A stretch of 64,000 nt of DNA, from NCBI GenBank assembly GCA_030248215.1, contig JASANG010001107.1, positions 124,001 through 188,000 of the forward strand, in the 5' to 3' direction. Within the stretch, counting starts at the first letter, position 1. Each line of letters starts with the position of its first letter. Below are positions 50,801 through 61,099 of this stretch, piece after piece. The translations under genes were made by a program, and so were the position numbers. This DNA comes from Enoplolaimus lenunculus. Lineage: Eukaryota > Nematoda > Enoplea > Enoplida > Thoracostomopsidae. Below the pieces are notes generated by a model. It saw only the letters and a list, made by a program, of their open reading frames with translations. It ran no database searches and was not told the DNA's origin.

Positions 50801-52155
50801 TGAGGAGCAGGGATTTTTATCTCCTCACAATTGCCCTTAAATTCAAACAATTAAACTAAGAAATCGCCTCCGAAACTTATTTTTTTTTACTTTATTCATT
50901 ACTTAGGAATAATGGTACAAACGCAACGATTGAAAATATTCACAAAACTACCACCAGCTCCAATTATAACAGACGTAGCACAAATATGAAAATTTGCTGA
51001 TCAACTGTGTAAAACCTCATTCACTTTGCTTGTATTGCGCAATTTTAATTTTACTTGTTTACTTCACCACGCCCACGACATATCCATTTTAAAGTTGTAT
51101 CAGGCATTACGTGACCTTTAATGCAACAGCTGGCTGCTTAGGTTTCTCCCAATTTAAATTCCTGGCAACGCTCCTAGCCAAAGTACGAACCTAGCTTCGT
51201 CAACACTATTTTCATGACTTGATATTTCATCTCTTTGACGCCTTGCTTCATCCAAGGCGAGTTTAAGGTTATTAATTTCGACAGCCGTTTGTTTGTCCTG
51301 AAAGGAGAGGCAAATTTTTGCAAAGTATTTGATGCAGTACAACAAGGATAATTTTCAGAAAACACCCAATGTTAAACACATCCATAACTATCTGTTGCAT
51401 ATCATGGTAACCACAGTATGGTACCTTCATCTGAAACAATGGCCTCAGCAGTCAATTCATATATCACCGCGCATTTCTGAGCAGGAAAATGCAGAGTCAA
51501 ATAAGATCAAAGCGATGTGTGTAGTTTAGTGAAGTATCAACATGCATCATAGACCATTAGCCTTCGTTCAAGGAATATAAATTTACCGGATACCGGATAG
51601 CAAATTTTCTGTGGAACCGGAACCGGTTAGCAAATTTTCTGTGGAACATCATAGACCATTAGCCTTCGTTCAAGGAATATAAATTTACCGGATACCGGAT
51701 AGCAAATTTTCTGTGGAACCGGAACCGGTTAGCAAATTTTCTGTGGAACCGGAACCGGTTAGCAAATTTTCTGTGGAACCGGAACCTACAACGGTAAATA
51801 TCCGTAAATTTGTACCAGACACCGACACCGGTATCGGTTTTTCACCACATATTAAAATTAATCGAATCCGCACACTGCATTATTGCACTTTACTTTTGCA
51901 TTGCATCATTGCACCTTATTTTTCACTGCATTACTGCACCTTACTTTTGCATTGCATTATTGCACCTTACTTTTGCATCGATTTCACGCTCTAGGGCAGT
52001 CAACCGTGCTTGAGTTGCTGTTTTTTGAGCTGCCCACATTTCCAAATCTTGACGATACTTCAGTAGTTCAGCGACGTTATCATTTCGCATCGTTTCAAGT
52101 TCTGTTGTTAACTGATCAATTCGACTTTGCTGAGATTCATTCTCCGCCGAAAAAA

Positions 52156-52213
<58 letters not shown>

Positions 52214-55200
52214 AGCTTTTAAAGCAGCGCCGCTCAAGTTAACAAAGTTACGGCTGCCTCAATAAAAATGAAAGTCATGTTAATATATGGTATGCTTAAA
52301 CAGAATATGGGTACGCATCAAGCAACAGAGGCTATGAAAATAAAAAACCCTGATTTTGCCGATTACGATAATATTCAATTCTTAATAATTCAAAAACGAA
52401 ATGCTTGTCAATGTGAACCAGTTAAACTGAAAAGCGCCTTCCCCACCCCAGATAAAAACAATATTGTTTTAGAATCGCAAAATCTGACAACTGAATACCT
52501 TAACTTTTGTAATATCATTTTTCAGAGTTTTGTTTTCATTTTCGACAGCAGTCATATTTGCTACTGCCGCTGTAGACTGCTCTAGTGTGCTTAACGTTGT
52601 GTTAAGTTGACTCAACGTTTGACCACTTTGATCAAGTTCGTTGTTCAATTGAGTGACTCGGCTTTCAGCATTTGCTTTTAACTGCTCCAACGCAGTCACC
52701 TCACTAGCAAGCCTCGTGTTTGTTGCTTTCAGTTCCGACAGTTCGTTACGTAACGCAACAATAACTTTCTGAAGCAAACGCAACAAAAACGTTAGTTAGC
52801 TAAAACACCATATAAGTACGATAACCAGCGATAATTATTTCACGAAAACATAAATGTTAAGTATAGAATAGTGATCATAACCCTTGGAACACTGAATATT
52901 AATTGTTAATGCTGGTAAAAATTGGCTTCAACAACTGTGCCAATCATAGGTATAGCACAGATTTTGAAAAAAGACCACGGTCAATAAAAAAATTCGAAGC
53001 GAGTTGTTGTCTTACCAACTGTAAATGGTGCTAAAAATCCCTGTACAAAGATCCGCTATGTGGAGGGGCGAACCTTATCTACCGTAGCTTGCATTCGCTT
53101 GACAAAAATTTTAAACGCAAGCTAGTTGGCGCCTAAACGACCTAAACTTTGCCATTCTAAAAATACCTCATCCTCCGCAGTTGATGAAGCAGCCGCTTTG
53201 ACCACATCAATATGTTGAACTCGAATTTGTTGTTCTGATTTCAAAGCATCCATTTCAGACAATGCCTTATCTTTCGCTGCAGCAATCTCGGATATTTGAT
53301 GCTCAGCTTGCTTCAACTTGTTCTGCAGGTCTTTAACAGTAGCTGCATGTTTCTGAAATTGCATGTCGCAGTGAACAGTAGAATAATATAAACAGTTTGA
53401 TTTTAAGTCGGTTTAAACAGCTAAAGAAAACGCGCACATGTTCAAAGGTGTGCAAACTGTCAATTTTGTATTCATTTCGTATTCCACAGTTAAGGTTTTC
53501 CTAGTAACGTTAAAGCGACTCCCTTCAATTTTTTGCACCCTTGCAAAAAAATTTACAATTTGCAGACTTTTAGTTTATAACTCACACAAAGTTTCACTTC
53601 GCGTAAGAATTGTGAGACTATGCATGCACGGTACCTGCATTTTAATTTCTTGCGCAATTTAAGTACACATAAAGTGCGCAGAACCATCATCAATTATAAG
53701 CCGAAAGTAACTTTCCTTCTTCTTCCACCCACATCACGAATCACAAGTTTATACTTCCTTGTAGCGGGAGGCATATGTTCACTCGCCAGCAGTCTAGAGA
53801 AACCGCGGTACAGTGTGTTTCTTAACACACCAGAAAAATATTTAGAAGCCAACGATGTTCTTTAAAAAAGATGAATTCAAAGAATTTTGACCTCTCTAAA
53901 TACTCAAAAATATACCTCAGACGCTTTAGCTTGACTTCGAAGGCGGTTATCACGTTGTGCAAGCTCAGACTGAAGCTGTGTTAACTCCGTTGATACGCGG
54001 TTTTTCTCATTACTGCAACATAATAAGGTCAGAATACGAAAACCGATATTGTGCCACAAACATACGTCCAAATATATTTTCGCTTTATATTAGTTTTACG
54101 TCAATACTAAGATTTTTGCTGATGTTGATGCTCTTATTTAAAAACTTGCCGATATCTATTAATATAAGTAGTTATACCCCCATGATACCCCACCTAAGTG
54201 GCTGTCACAAGGGTCGGTGGTATGAGGAGGGTGACTAATAATAAAAACGCACGAAGCCGGAGACCATGTAGCTAACAGTAAAAGACACACGGGGACCATT
54301 TATGAATCCAAAATGCTGAAAATTTACTATAAAAGTCGCTATTACTGACACTAATTTAGTTATGTTTTATTGTTTTATTTTAGGCATTTGTTTCTGCAAT
54401 TTTTTTGTCACTACGTACACTTTATCAAATAAAAAAGATTTCGAACAGTTTAATTTGTTATTCCAATACACTTTAATTGCTTACGTACGAGTGTTCGAGC
54501 TTCGCTCAATAAATGTAGTCCCACTACGACTGGTGAGCTAGTTTTTCAAGACTTAGATTGTGTATAGAATCTGATATTTAATTTTTACCGGAACAGCAAC
54601 CGGATACCGGAACAGCAACCGGATAGTGGATATTGTATATGTTTAAATAATTTATTTTTTCGCTGTATTTTTATCGTGCTCAAATTTTCCGTTCGTTATT
54701 AAATTCATAATCGCTGCTGAAAAACTAAAATAATACAAAAATGCGTTTAACTATCGTTCGTTTAAGTTAAAAATAGCATAAACGTCCTGAAACTTTAATT
54801 TCTTGACTTGTAAAGAAATGTAATCGCAGCCATTTAATAAAGACGCTTACTTGTAAAAAGCAATTTTATGATATTCGGCATCACAACCGTAAATATCCGA
54901 TATCCGATGCAGGATACCAAAACCGGATATGGATATCAGTTTTTGCCGGAAAATAAACCGGAACCGGATATCTGGTCGCACCTTGTCCATGGGGGTTATA
55001 ACTACTAATACATGATGCTTAATTAATAACTCGGATTAGTACATTAATTAATTATAAATGAAAATACTTAAAACCTAACAACGATAAACAAAACAAACGC
55101 GATAAACATCAGTTTCAAGTTCAGACACACATACGGCTGCAAGTAAAATTAAAAGCATTTTAACTTAATGCTAAATGCAAAAAAAGTATCGGCAAAAATC

Positions 55201-58200
55201 GATCATTTCTTTATAGTGCTTATGCGGATACTCACGAAAGTGTGTCGATTATTACCGAATAATAATATGCAGATTTTTGTTCTACATGTCGCAAAACATA
55301 TGAGTAACTTACTCGATACGATTCAGCTGATCTTTCAGTCGCTGACTCTCCTGAACCAATATGGAAAGTGCAAGTTTTTCTCACAACATGAGTATATACA
55401 AGAAGCACAGAACCACTAGCGTTCTACTTTGAAATGCACAACCAAGATATTCAAATTTTTAAGTACAATTCCATCGCCATAAGCTACATTCGTGTTTATC
55501 GTAGTCAAAAACATAATTTGAGTCCGTATATAAAGCACGACTACGCTTACCTCACGCAACTGTTTCACAACTTGAGGGCCAGACGCAGCGTTTTGAACCG
55601 CCGTTTCGGCTTGTTGTTTTGCTTGCGACTCCATAATCTTTTGATAATTCATGATTTTAGTGTTATATTCTTGAATCTGCTGATTAAATTTCGTATTCAT
55701 TTCCTAAAATCGAAATATAACGAGCTAAAACTGTACGCCAATTCATGGTACACTACATTACAGAACAATTATACCACTGTTGCATGCACGATCCATATAT
55801 AGTATATATGGCGTAAGCAAAAATTGAAATAAAATTTGCGCGAAGTTTGCAAATCTATACACTGAAATACTGAAATAAAATTGCTTATAAAAAACCAAAA
55901 GAATTTTCAAAATGACCAATAGTCCAGTCACGGTTTGATAGGGCAGCCATACAATCAATTAAAGTAGCATAAAACATTTCCCAGCATTGAGCTTCGTTTA
56001 ATCCCTTCAAAGAATTTGACTTTAAGTGAAGCGAGGCACTTCGTTCAATATTTGAAGCCCGCTGCGTTTTAAGGATCAAGACCATACGCCCAAATTTTTC
56101 TTAAAAAACACGACCGAAACTTGATGTATTGTCTAGCAAAAATAATTGTAATTTTAATCCCACTTTGAACAAAGCTGATCAGGTACGTTAATTTGAATAG
56201 AATTGCCCAATATCCATGTTTAAAAATCGCCTTAACACACCTGGATTTTGTCTTGGTACCTACGCTCAGTAGTCTGTTTCTGCTGCATAAGGTCCGAAAA
56301 CTGACGCTCAAACGTTGAATATCGAGTTATCGTTTGTTTAAGTTCATCCCTAAAAGAGTAAATAGTCAGCATGTACCAGCAATATCAATTGTACTGTCAA
56401 GTGTAAATACTTTCTAACTGACACCATCAACAATTAATACAGCAAGTTTTAGATAATTTTCAAACAAAATTACAGGCCAAAGTTTAGGAACTAGTTACAA
56501 TCAGCATAAAACATCGCGTGTTCTATTTACATTAAATGGAACTAAATGGACGAAAAATTTTTTGTGACTCTCAAAACAATTTATATACCCCTTTCACACG
56601 CTTTGTTTCAGGCCGAATTTCTATTGCTTCGTTAAAGCAGAAGCCGTCTGCGACCTACAATCTGTATATTAACTAAATTGACAAAAATAGAGCAATAAGT
56701 AAAATAAAACCTAACAATGTATATACCCCATATCACGAATTTTATTGTTAGCATCTTGAAGCATTGCATCTTTGCGGCTAAGTTGTTCATCTTTATCTGC
56801 CAGCTGCTTGTAAACATCAGAGGCGTTATTACTTGTCGTTTGAACACTTAACACGTTCTGTAGTATTAAAAATTCAAAATTAAATATGCGCCCTTAAACA
56901 CCAATGACAATTTGTATAGTACCGGCCAGGGATGAGCGGTCTTGGTCAAAAATGGTGACTCTGTCTTCCGGGACCGAGATTGCTGGCCTCAGTCTCGGTC
57001 AATTTTTAACAGTTACAGAAAATAAAAAATTTCTAGCGAAATCTTTCAATGCTTTTTCGAACCTTACCACCAATTACGATAGACTCGTCACCTATATGAA
57101 CCTGTAAACCAAACCTAAACACAACAATACCTTGTTATCTGAACTTTAGCGACTCGTAAACGAGCATACTATTTTCAAATCATGGTTTCTTATGTGAAAT
57201 ATGAAGTATTCACCCACTTTCTTTCAAAGAAACCCAGCGATATTCAAAAAACCCACCAGAAATCCCACAAGCACTTCTACTTGTTTTTCACATAAAATCA
57301 AACTCAGACAAATATATTTTTGCTACCTTTGTTGTGTTGCGTGCTAGCATGCTTTTCTCATCACCACTTTGCTATAAGAGCTTAACGCGAGACCACATAG
57401 GGCTCTCATGTCTTGTGGAGATTTTGTGCTACAGAATGCATATAATACTAATAGTGAACAATAATTAACATTCACCTTTAGTTTCTCTAACACGACTTCG
57501 ACATTACAATTAGCAAACATCAGCAAACGTAGCTCAAAACAGATCAATTAAATATATTCTAAGAAAATATTATATTAATATAAACCTACTTTAATACAGT
57601 TTGTTGCGTGTATATTGTGTTCAGTTAAAATGCGCACGATTTGCTTAATTTCGCTTTCGTCAAACTCGATGGCTTTTAGCTGAGCCAAGATCTCCTTCGA
57701 CTGAGCTTAAATTTAATAAATATGCCATATTTACGGTATGAAAATGTAAACTCGATGCAAGATATTTATCTGATAATGAAAATAATTATGATAGCATGTC
57801 TTCGATAAGAAATTGCTCCAATCTCTGCAAATGTGCCGATTTTTCGTAATCCAGAAAGTACAAACAGCTCATATATCGGCTACCTGCTGGCTTCTTTCTA
57901 TCGTCCCGGGGTTCTGTAATAGAAGTCGGTTTTGGTTCTTCAGGCACCACATGCTGCATGTCAATATGCTGAGTGTGTGCCGGCTCTAATAAACTTTGTT
58001 TGTGATTTTTCACAACAATTTCGTGCGCAGCAATTTCAGCACTTGGTGTATCCAATTGCGACGTGTTTTCTACAACCAACATTACGATACACTAAACACC
58101 ACTAAGCTTGCTGTCAAGATTACTCCACTAAACTTATGGCGGGTTGAACAATTAAGCGGTGACACGAGACTTCCGCTGTAAAATTAGTTTTGCTATTGTG

Positions 58201-61027
58201 CAAAAAAATACAGCGGAACGGAAACCGCAAAAAACCTGTATTGAATCCTAAGCCAGTTACTGTCATTTGACAAATCCTAACTTTTGCTACAATCGTATAT
58301 TCAGCATTTTTCAATAAACTTACAATTTGAAACTGATCCAGCTGTAAGAAAATGGCTAAAGCAAACAAAGAATGAATAGTATACAGCTTACGTTTCGACT
58401 GTTTTTGCTTTTTCGCACGTTTCCTTAATTCTCCGCTAAACGATCCTTGTATCTTCTGATCAGTTAAAAGAGCGGGGTCTAAAACAAATGGTGGTAATTT
58501 TAATTTTTAAACATGAATCTTATTTCTGGAGTCGCTGAAGTAATAAACCAATCTGATAACAATCCCACAACTAATTTTTAAAAGTTGAGGTTTGTAAATT
58601 TCAACTCTCTTTCGAAGCTTCTCGTATGAACCAAATTTTGAAACGCTAGCCAGTCCGTTATCAAGAAATCTAATATCCGGAAAATTAATTCAATTAATAC
58701 TAGATTAGTGATGCCCCGGGGCCTAAGCCGTCGGGGCCAACAGGGACCAATTTTTTATGATTAACTGCCTTGCCTGGCACGAACAACAATCTGTTCACCT
58801 CGATTCTCGTTTCAAAGATATGAAAATCACAAGCAATGACTGTACACAGTATTTTTTAGCCTCCCACGGTTTTCTGTACACTACAAGATATACAGATTCC
58901 CACTGAGTGTTAAACATTTAGTTGGTTGCTCCGATAATATATACTTTTAAACGCTATCTATAAAGCATGTTTCCGATCATATCTACCTCAAAATGAGGGA
59001 GGTAGTCAAAGATCATTCACTATTGGGAAAGGTATTGCATAAATCGAAACTATATGTAGGTATTTGCCATTTCAACTTAAAATTGAATCTCACTCAGATA
59101 ATTAGAAACGTAATATTTGAGCTGTTACGGCTGCTAGACATGTTCTTTCTACGTAACTTCATTCATGTCAAACCAGAAGCAGGAGCAGCTTGCTAGCTTC
59201 GGCTTTCACAAAACCTAATCCTAATACAATTCGGAAAACTAACCCTACAAAAGCAAGTAGAAGACATGCTTCAAGTAATACAGGAAAAAGGAACTGAGAT
59301 AATTAGTTAATAATATGTATAAATAACTGTGCAACCTTCGATAAACACACCACAAAACACCAAAGCGTATCAAATTAAGACGTACCCGAAAACCACAGGG
59401 AGCCCAATTTTGCTATAAATTTGAGAAACTAAGAATGAGTTTTGACGCTACTTTTATACCCCGTTTGAAACAGAATAAAGCGTACGTCTGGAAAAGCAGT
59501 GCGACCCACCTTGTGACTCACCAACCACGACTTCTGCACCAGACACATTAACACACCCAGATGAGCTATTAAAAGTATTCTGTTGCTCATCTTGATGTTG
59601 TTGATGAATTCGTGGCTTTTGCAGCTGTTTCTGGGTTGATACTTCAAGATTATTCACTACCCCACTCGTTTGTTTGGCATAACCAGAACTTTCATCTGTT
59701 TTGCTCCTTTCAGATGTGTCAGGATCAGTTGCATTGGTTTTTGCGTTGAGTACTTGATATTCAATTGTGGTTGATTCAGAGTTAACGGCATTATTACTGC
59801 CCTTGCGTTGAGCGACCGACGCATCAATTTCGTTAGAAATACGAAGATTTCGCTTGTTTGCACTCCGTTTCCGCAGATGTTGATCCATATTGATGAACTA
59901 CAGAAAAAAAACAATTGTTCTCGATATTGAAAACAGCTTCTTAAATAATCAGTAATTACTTTAACGCTTGAGTAAACACAAGGGTTTTGTAACTCTAAGA
60001 AGTTTTCTTATGATAAAAGCCTACATATGTCATAGATACATACATACGTACGTAACTTCTATTTCATGACATCGATTTTACCTAGCAAAATACATGACAA
60101 AAAAGAAAAAACTAGTATATATATATGAAAACAATGGTACATATATATGAACGCCGCAACGAGCATAAATCGGAATCGAACCAAGATATTTATAGCAGAA
60201 GCAAAATTACATACCACTAAAAATTTAGTGACTGTATATAAAATAACATTCAAGAATGAACAGCATGTCCATTATTAACTTCAGAATTGCATGGTTTAGG
60301 CTTTCTGAGTACTTACGCTTGCCAAATATACGTATAGAATTCCAACAATAAAATATGACGCACATGTTACACTTACTTCCTCCGAATGCGAACTAGCGTC
60401 TTCAGAAATAGATTCCTGTCTACGAAGAACAGTGTGCTCCACCTTCTTCCCGATACCATTGATTGTTTTACTTGCTTTAACCTGCAGGAAATGCTAGACT
60501 AAGAATAACAAAATTATATTCAGTTTCGTGTCCTAACTCATACTAATGGTTTTGACAAAGTTTGATCATAAGTCACACCTTGTAATGATTTAAACGATGT
60601 CTCAAACTCGTTTCGCATAACTAACAACAATCCAACGAAACAGAACATTGCAACCAGTTTATCCTAACTTTACACTGTCCGTACGTCCGTCGTCCAACAC
60701 TCGACACAACATACAACCATGTGTGACCAATTGTATAGGGCCTGAGCACCGGTCACAAATAAATCCTGCCCCAAAGCATGCCCACTTTGTACCAACCTCG
60801 TCCGCTTTGGTCTTCTTTTTCTTTTCCTTTTTGTTTTCCCCTTTGCCACCAGATCCACCTTTCCTGGATGTCGAATGGTGACTGCTATCGAGCAGCAAAT
60901 GCATACCTCGTCGTTCTTGCATTATTTCTTCGAACGACTTTTCCCGCATTGTTAACAAAAAACATGACAACACAGCAAGAATAAGAACTATAAACACAAT
61001 AGCTAACAACAGCGCAGATAATTCCAT
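33516..61027 (-). CDS. Kinectin / ribosome-receptor p180 family ER coiled-coil protein with EF-hand insert (35 exons, 1472 aa)
   Basis: Exons in transcript order: 61027-60797, 60481-60377, 59897-59510, 58478-58392, 58069-57884, 57705-57590, 56857-56727, 56349-56241, 55703-55551, 55350-55313, 54012-53916, 53352-53167, 52768-52499, 52141-51971, 51297-51191, 50317-50162, 49938-49810, 42754-42637, 41817-41744, 41286-41163, 40673-40581, 40309-40279, 39933-39790, 39449-39385, 38652-38600, 38416-38290, 37669-37574, 37083-36985, 36739-36629, 36327-36115, 35684-35622, 35227-35156, 34952-34788, 33647-33570, 33548-33516. All borders are GT/AG, all phases agree, and the total is 4419 nt. An N-terminal ER anchor and Lys-rich patch lead into a polar region, then kinectin-like blocks ILAQLKAIEFDESEIKQIV, LREKNYKAV, SYREWLHEFEKQ and ENYKSVLAHTDSVLRALE within long heptad coiled coil. 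The p180 decapeptide repeats are absent, so it is closer to kinectin. The expected role is tethering at the ER (microtubule motor or ribosome/mRNA contacts), by family analogy. Least certain are the first donor, the exon 33 acceptor and the tiny last exon. Confidence 0.87.
36115..37669 (-). CDS. Exons 27-30 of the kinectin-like gene: conserved C-terminal kinectin/p180 block
   Basis: Residues about 1164-1336. Exon 27 reads ELREKNYKAVQAANQVDKVA, exon 28 EKYRLEWDEQRNLTQELLAT then FPNIIIS, exon 29 SYREWLHEFEKQVQKV, and exon 30 LESQLENYKSVLAHTDSVLR followed by ALESSVAAE. These match, in the same order, the vertebrate kinectin/p180 motifs of the type LREKNW, FPxxxxP, YxxWLHxFEKK and EKYKSVLAxTExxL as I know the family. 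This collinear order is the main reason for the family call. The segment between FPNI and SYREW interrupts the coiled coil. Confidence 0.88.
37740..38128. repeat. CCGGAA-type inverted-repeat element (well preserved)
   Basis: It opens GGTGCAACCGGAATTACAAT and closes GGAATTCCGGTTGCACCCTG, a near-perfect inverted pair. ACCGGAACCGGAAAGTGAAA inside the left end mirrors CCGGTAAAAATTTACCGGAA on the right. It is AT-rich in the middle and sits in the intron between exons 26 and 27 of the kinectin-like gene. Confidence 0.8.
38808..38866 (+). repeat. (ATT)n microsatellite
   Basis: An interrupted run of ATT/TTA triplets, about 18 units with a few single-base breaks, in the intron between exons 24 and 25 of the kinectin-like gene. 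Confidence 0.9.
38930..39258. repeat. GAATCC/GAACC-type inverted-repeat element
   Basis: Left end AAGGTGGCACCGAATCC and right end GAACCTTTGTTGCCACCCTG are inverted. Inside are GAATCCGAATCC units on both sides. The architecture matches the CCGGAA family, but with GGATTC units and a GGTGGCAC end, so it is likely a sister family. Same intron as the ATT microsatellite. Confidence 0.6.
39385..40309 (-). CDS. Exons 22-24 of the kinectin-like gene: EF-hand pair cassette
   Basis: Exons 40309-40279, 39933-39790 and 39449-39385 encode exactly 80 residues (1024-1103), bounded on both sides by phase-0 introns. The peptide begins TYALSQDTIDRYRMAFKLFD. It contains two canonical Ca-binding loops, DKDGDGCITLAE (1043-1054) and DFDGSGTIEWPE (1079-1090), spaced 36 residues apart as in one calmodulin lobe. 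All side-chain ligand positions are filled (Asp 1, 3, Asp/Ser 5, Glu 12). Flanking exons 21 and 25 encode polar coiled-coil-type sequence. The cassette could be skipped without changing frame. Reading it as a separate gene is less likely because it has no Met, promoter space or stop. Confidence 0.85.
42095..42485. repeat. CCGGAATCGG-type inverted-repeat element
   Basis: Opens ACCAGGATGCAAAACGGAAC then TATACCGGAATCGGAA. Closes GAAATTCCGGTTGCAGCC. The right half is a run of ATCGGAAC/CGAAATCG units. It lies in the intron before exon 19 of the kinectin-like gene. Confidence 0.65.
43640..44030. repeat. CCGGAT/CCGACT-type element pair
   Basis: GATACCGATTCCAGCTCCGA leads to ATCCGGTTGCAGGGTG at about 43717, the usual terminal motif facing outward. 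A second unit runs from there to GATACCGGAACCGCATCCGA and TTGTACTCTGAA at about 44030. Read as two abutting, decayed copies. Confidence 0.45.
44846..45496 (-). CDS. AMPK-beta-type glycogen-binding (CBM48) ORF: alternative last exon of the kinectin-like gene or nested gene
   Basis: An open frame of 216 codons on the same strand as, and inside the 7-kb intron after, exon 17 of the kinectin-like gene. The C-terminal 95 or so residues form a CBM48 domain: TIYWHEAWGNSVKLTGGFCN followed by WDRF, then VIVDLPRGRHEFKFVVDGIW, and the closing NNFIDV. The two tryptophans and the lysine expected to contact glycogen are present. The first part is acidic and disordered. The apparent signal peptide MFLLLIFSG is the translation of TTTTACTTCTTATTTTTAG, a textbook polypyrimidine tract and acceptor. 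Splicing at 45473 gives phase 2, which fits exon 17 (ends in AA) and would make a 1095-aa isoform ending in the CBM. As a stand-alone gene it would be a small secreted protein. The domain call is strong, the gene model is not. Confidence 0.72.
   Translation of the reverse strand: MFLLLIFSGVCSPKTADARRVERDVVPETLEKATWSETLLTDDEKVEIEYRDTSPSIDNSTNLHTNEEMTAESTLAQIKGGCNCAVENQKSDMPLLKTTQSGVMEWDNLNKSSSFLGLKPTTIYWHEAWGNSVKLTGGFCNWDRFLEMSDLRVDDRSDANNSSRCNFSKQGSRSVIVDLPRGRHEFKFVVDGIWTLSRYYPTTDGTVVQQNNFIDV
46761..47097. repeat. Near-perfect 335-bp palindrome
   Basis: Two arms of about 166 bp meet at GGTCATTTTTAAAATGACC (centre about 46929). I count two mismatches and one single-base length difference between the arms, so it is either recent or maintained. 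The arm order outside-in is TTCAAGAACTGTCATAATAC, then TGAATGAGAAACAATGAGTG, GCGCCGTTCA and TAGCCCAAGGCTATCACGAG. It lies in the intron between exons 17 and 18 of the kinectin-like gene. Confidence 0.93.
47143..48900. mobile_element. Fold-back element with 180-bp compound inverted ends and 1.4-kb interior
   Basis: The ends 47143-47322 and 48721-48900 are inverted copies. Each arm itself contains hairpins (GAGGTCATTTTTAAAATGACCTC, centre-symmetric in under 24 bases, and CTATAAGCGAAATCGCTTATAG). Left of it, 47093-47142 repeats the arm of the adjoining 335-bp palindrome, so the two structures share sequence. The interior holds a perfect hairpin TTCATAACACACATATG/CATAAACATATGTGTG-like (about 47352-47384), a GTGTGTTGTTTGTGTG-rich patch (about 48630-48695) and an 84-codon plus-strand frame (47626-47880) with no recognisable family. 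No transposase was seen, so mobility is inferred from structure. Confidence 0.75.
49285..49682. repeat. CCGGAATCGG-type inverted-repeat element
   Basis: Opens GCAGGGTGCAGTACATCG then TTATACCGGATTCGAAGC. Closes ATCAGAATCTCGTTTGCACC followed by TTGG. AT-rich middle. It abuts the region just 3' of exon 17 of the kinectin-like gene on the genomic left side. Confidence 0.55.
51545..51790 (+). repeat. 102-bp duplication containing a 30-bp minisatellite
   Basis: The block starting CATCATAGACCATTAGCC occurs at 51545 and again at 51647. Each copy ends in 30-bp units reading CAAATTTTCTGTGGAACCGG plus AACCGGTTAG (51601-51630, 51703-51732, 51733-51762 and a partial). The unit contains the CCGGAACCGG core of the widespread element family, showing such a core turning into a minisatellite. 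It lies in an intron of the kinectin-like gene. Confidence 0.88.
51884..51980 (-). repeat. 26-bp tandem repeat that copies the exon 14 donor site
   Basis: The exon 14 splice donor (minus strand ATGCAAAA|GTAAGGTGCA, border 51971/51970) lies in the first of three to four tandem 26-30-bp units. Near-identical donors recur at about 51944 (GTAAGG) and about 51892 (GTAAAG). The first shift is 26 nt, so use of a downstream donor would change the reading frame. Confidence 0.8.
52157..52211 (+). repeat. (TAA)18 microsatellite next to the exon 14 acceptor
   Basis: About 18 perfect TAA triplets end only 15 bases upstream, in transcript direction, of the exon 14 3' splice site at 52141. The minus strand therefore has a TTA run in place of a normal pyrimidine tract, followed by ACTTTTTTCGGCGGAG. 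Confidence 0.92.
54570..54990. repeat. CCGGATA-type inverted-repeat element
   Basis: Opens with two copies of ACCGGAACAGCAACCGGATA and closes GGAACCGGATATCTGGTCGC followed by ACCTTG. The right quarter is a run of CCGATATCC/CCGGATATGG units. It is related to the copies at 13340-13620, 29584-30235 and 43720-44030. In an intron of the kinectin-like gene. Confidence 0.6.
56930..57070. repeat. CTCGGTC-type repeat, copy in intron 6
   Basis: Contains GGGACCGAGATTGCTGG and CAGTCTCGGTCAATTTTTAA followed by CAGTTACAGAAAATAAAAAA. The stretch at 61290-61410 carries GATGAAAAATCTCGGTCTCG then GTCAATTTTTGGACATCACC and GAAAAAAAATAAAA, so the two belong to one family. Confidence 0.5.
57371..57470 (-). repeat. 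Fragment of the tRNA-like element
   Basis: GCTATAAGAGCTTAACGCGA, then CACATAGGGCTCTCATGTCT and TGTGGAGATTTTGTGCTAC, resemble the 3' half of the 270-bp tRNA-like element (6700-6790). Terminal repeats and both promoter boxes are missing, so this is a truncated, diverged piece. Confidence 0.45.
60797..61027 (-). CDS. Exon 1 of the kinectin-like gene: membrane anchor and lysine-rich patch
   Basis: It encodes 77 residues. MELSALLLAIVFIVLILAVL and the following SCFLL form one hydrophobic span at the extreme N terminus, as in kinectin and p180, where it anchors the protein in the ER with the rest in the cytosol. A basic stretch, GENKKEKKKKTKADE, ends the exon. The donor is GTTGGT at 60796. The alternative GTACAA four bases on would break phase with exon 2, which starts VKASKTINGIGKK. 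Upstream sequence was not searched for a trans-splice or promoter signal with any result. Confidence 0.85.
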
Positions 61028-61099
61028 ACTGGATATTCCAAATCAGTCGTTCATCAATTTAAATATTATATAAGCCCAAATAGATCTGAAATTTATAAG

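Noticed and set aside
51883-52242. 119-codon plus-strand frame with a run of isoleucines
   Set aside because: It is the translation of the (TAA) microsatellite and of the antisense of exon 14.
55885-56085. 66-codon minus-strand frame inside the kinectin-like gene
   Set aside because: Exons 8 and 9 already join in phase 0. This frame has no good acceptor and lacks heptad character.
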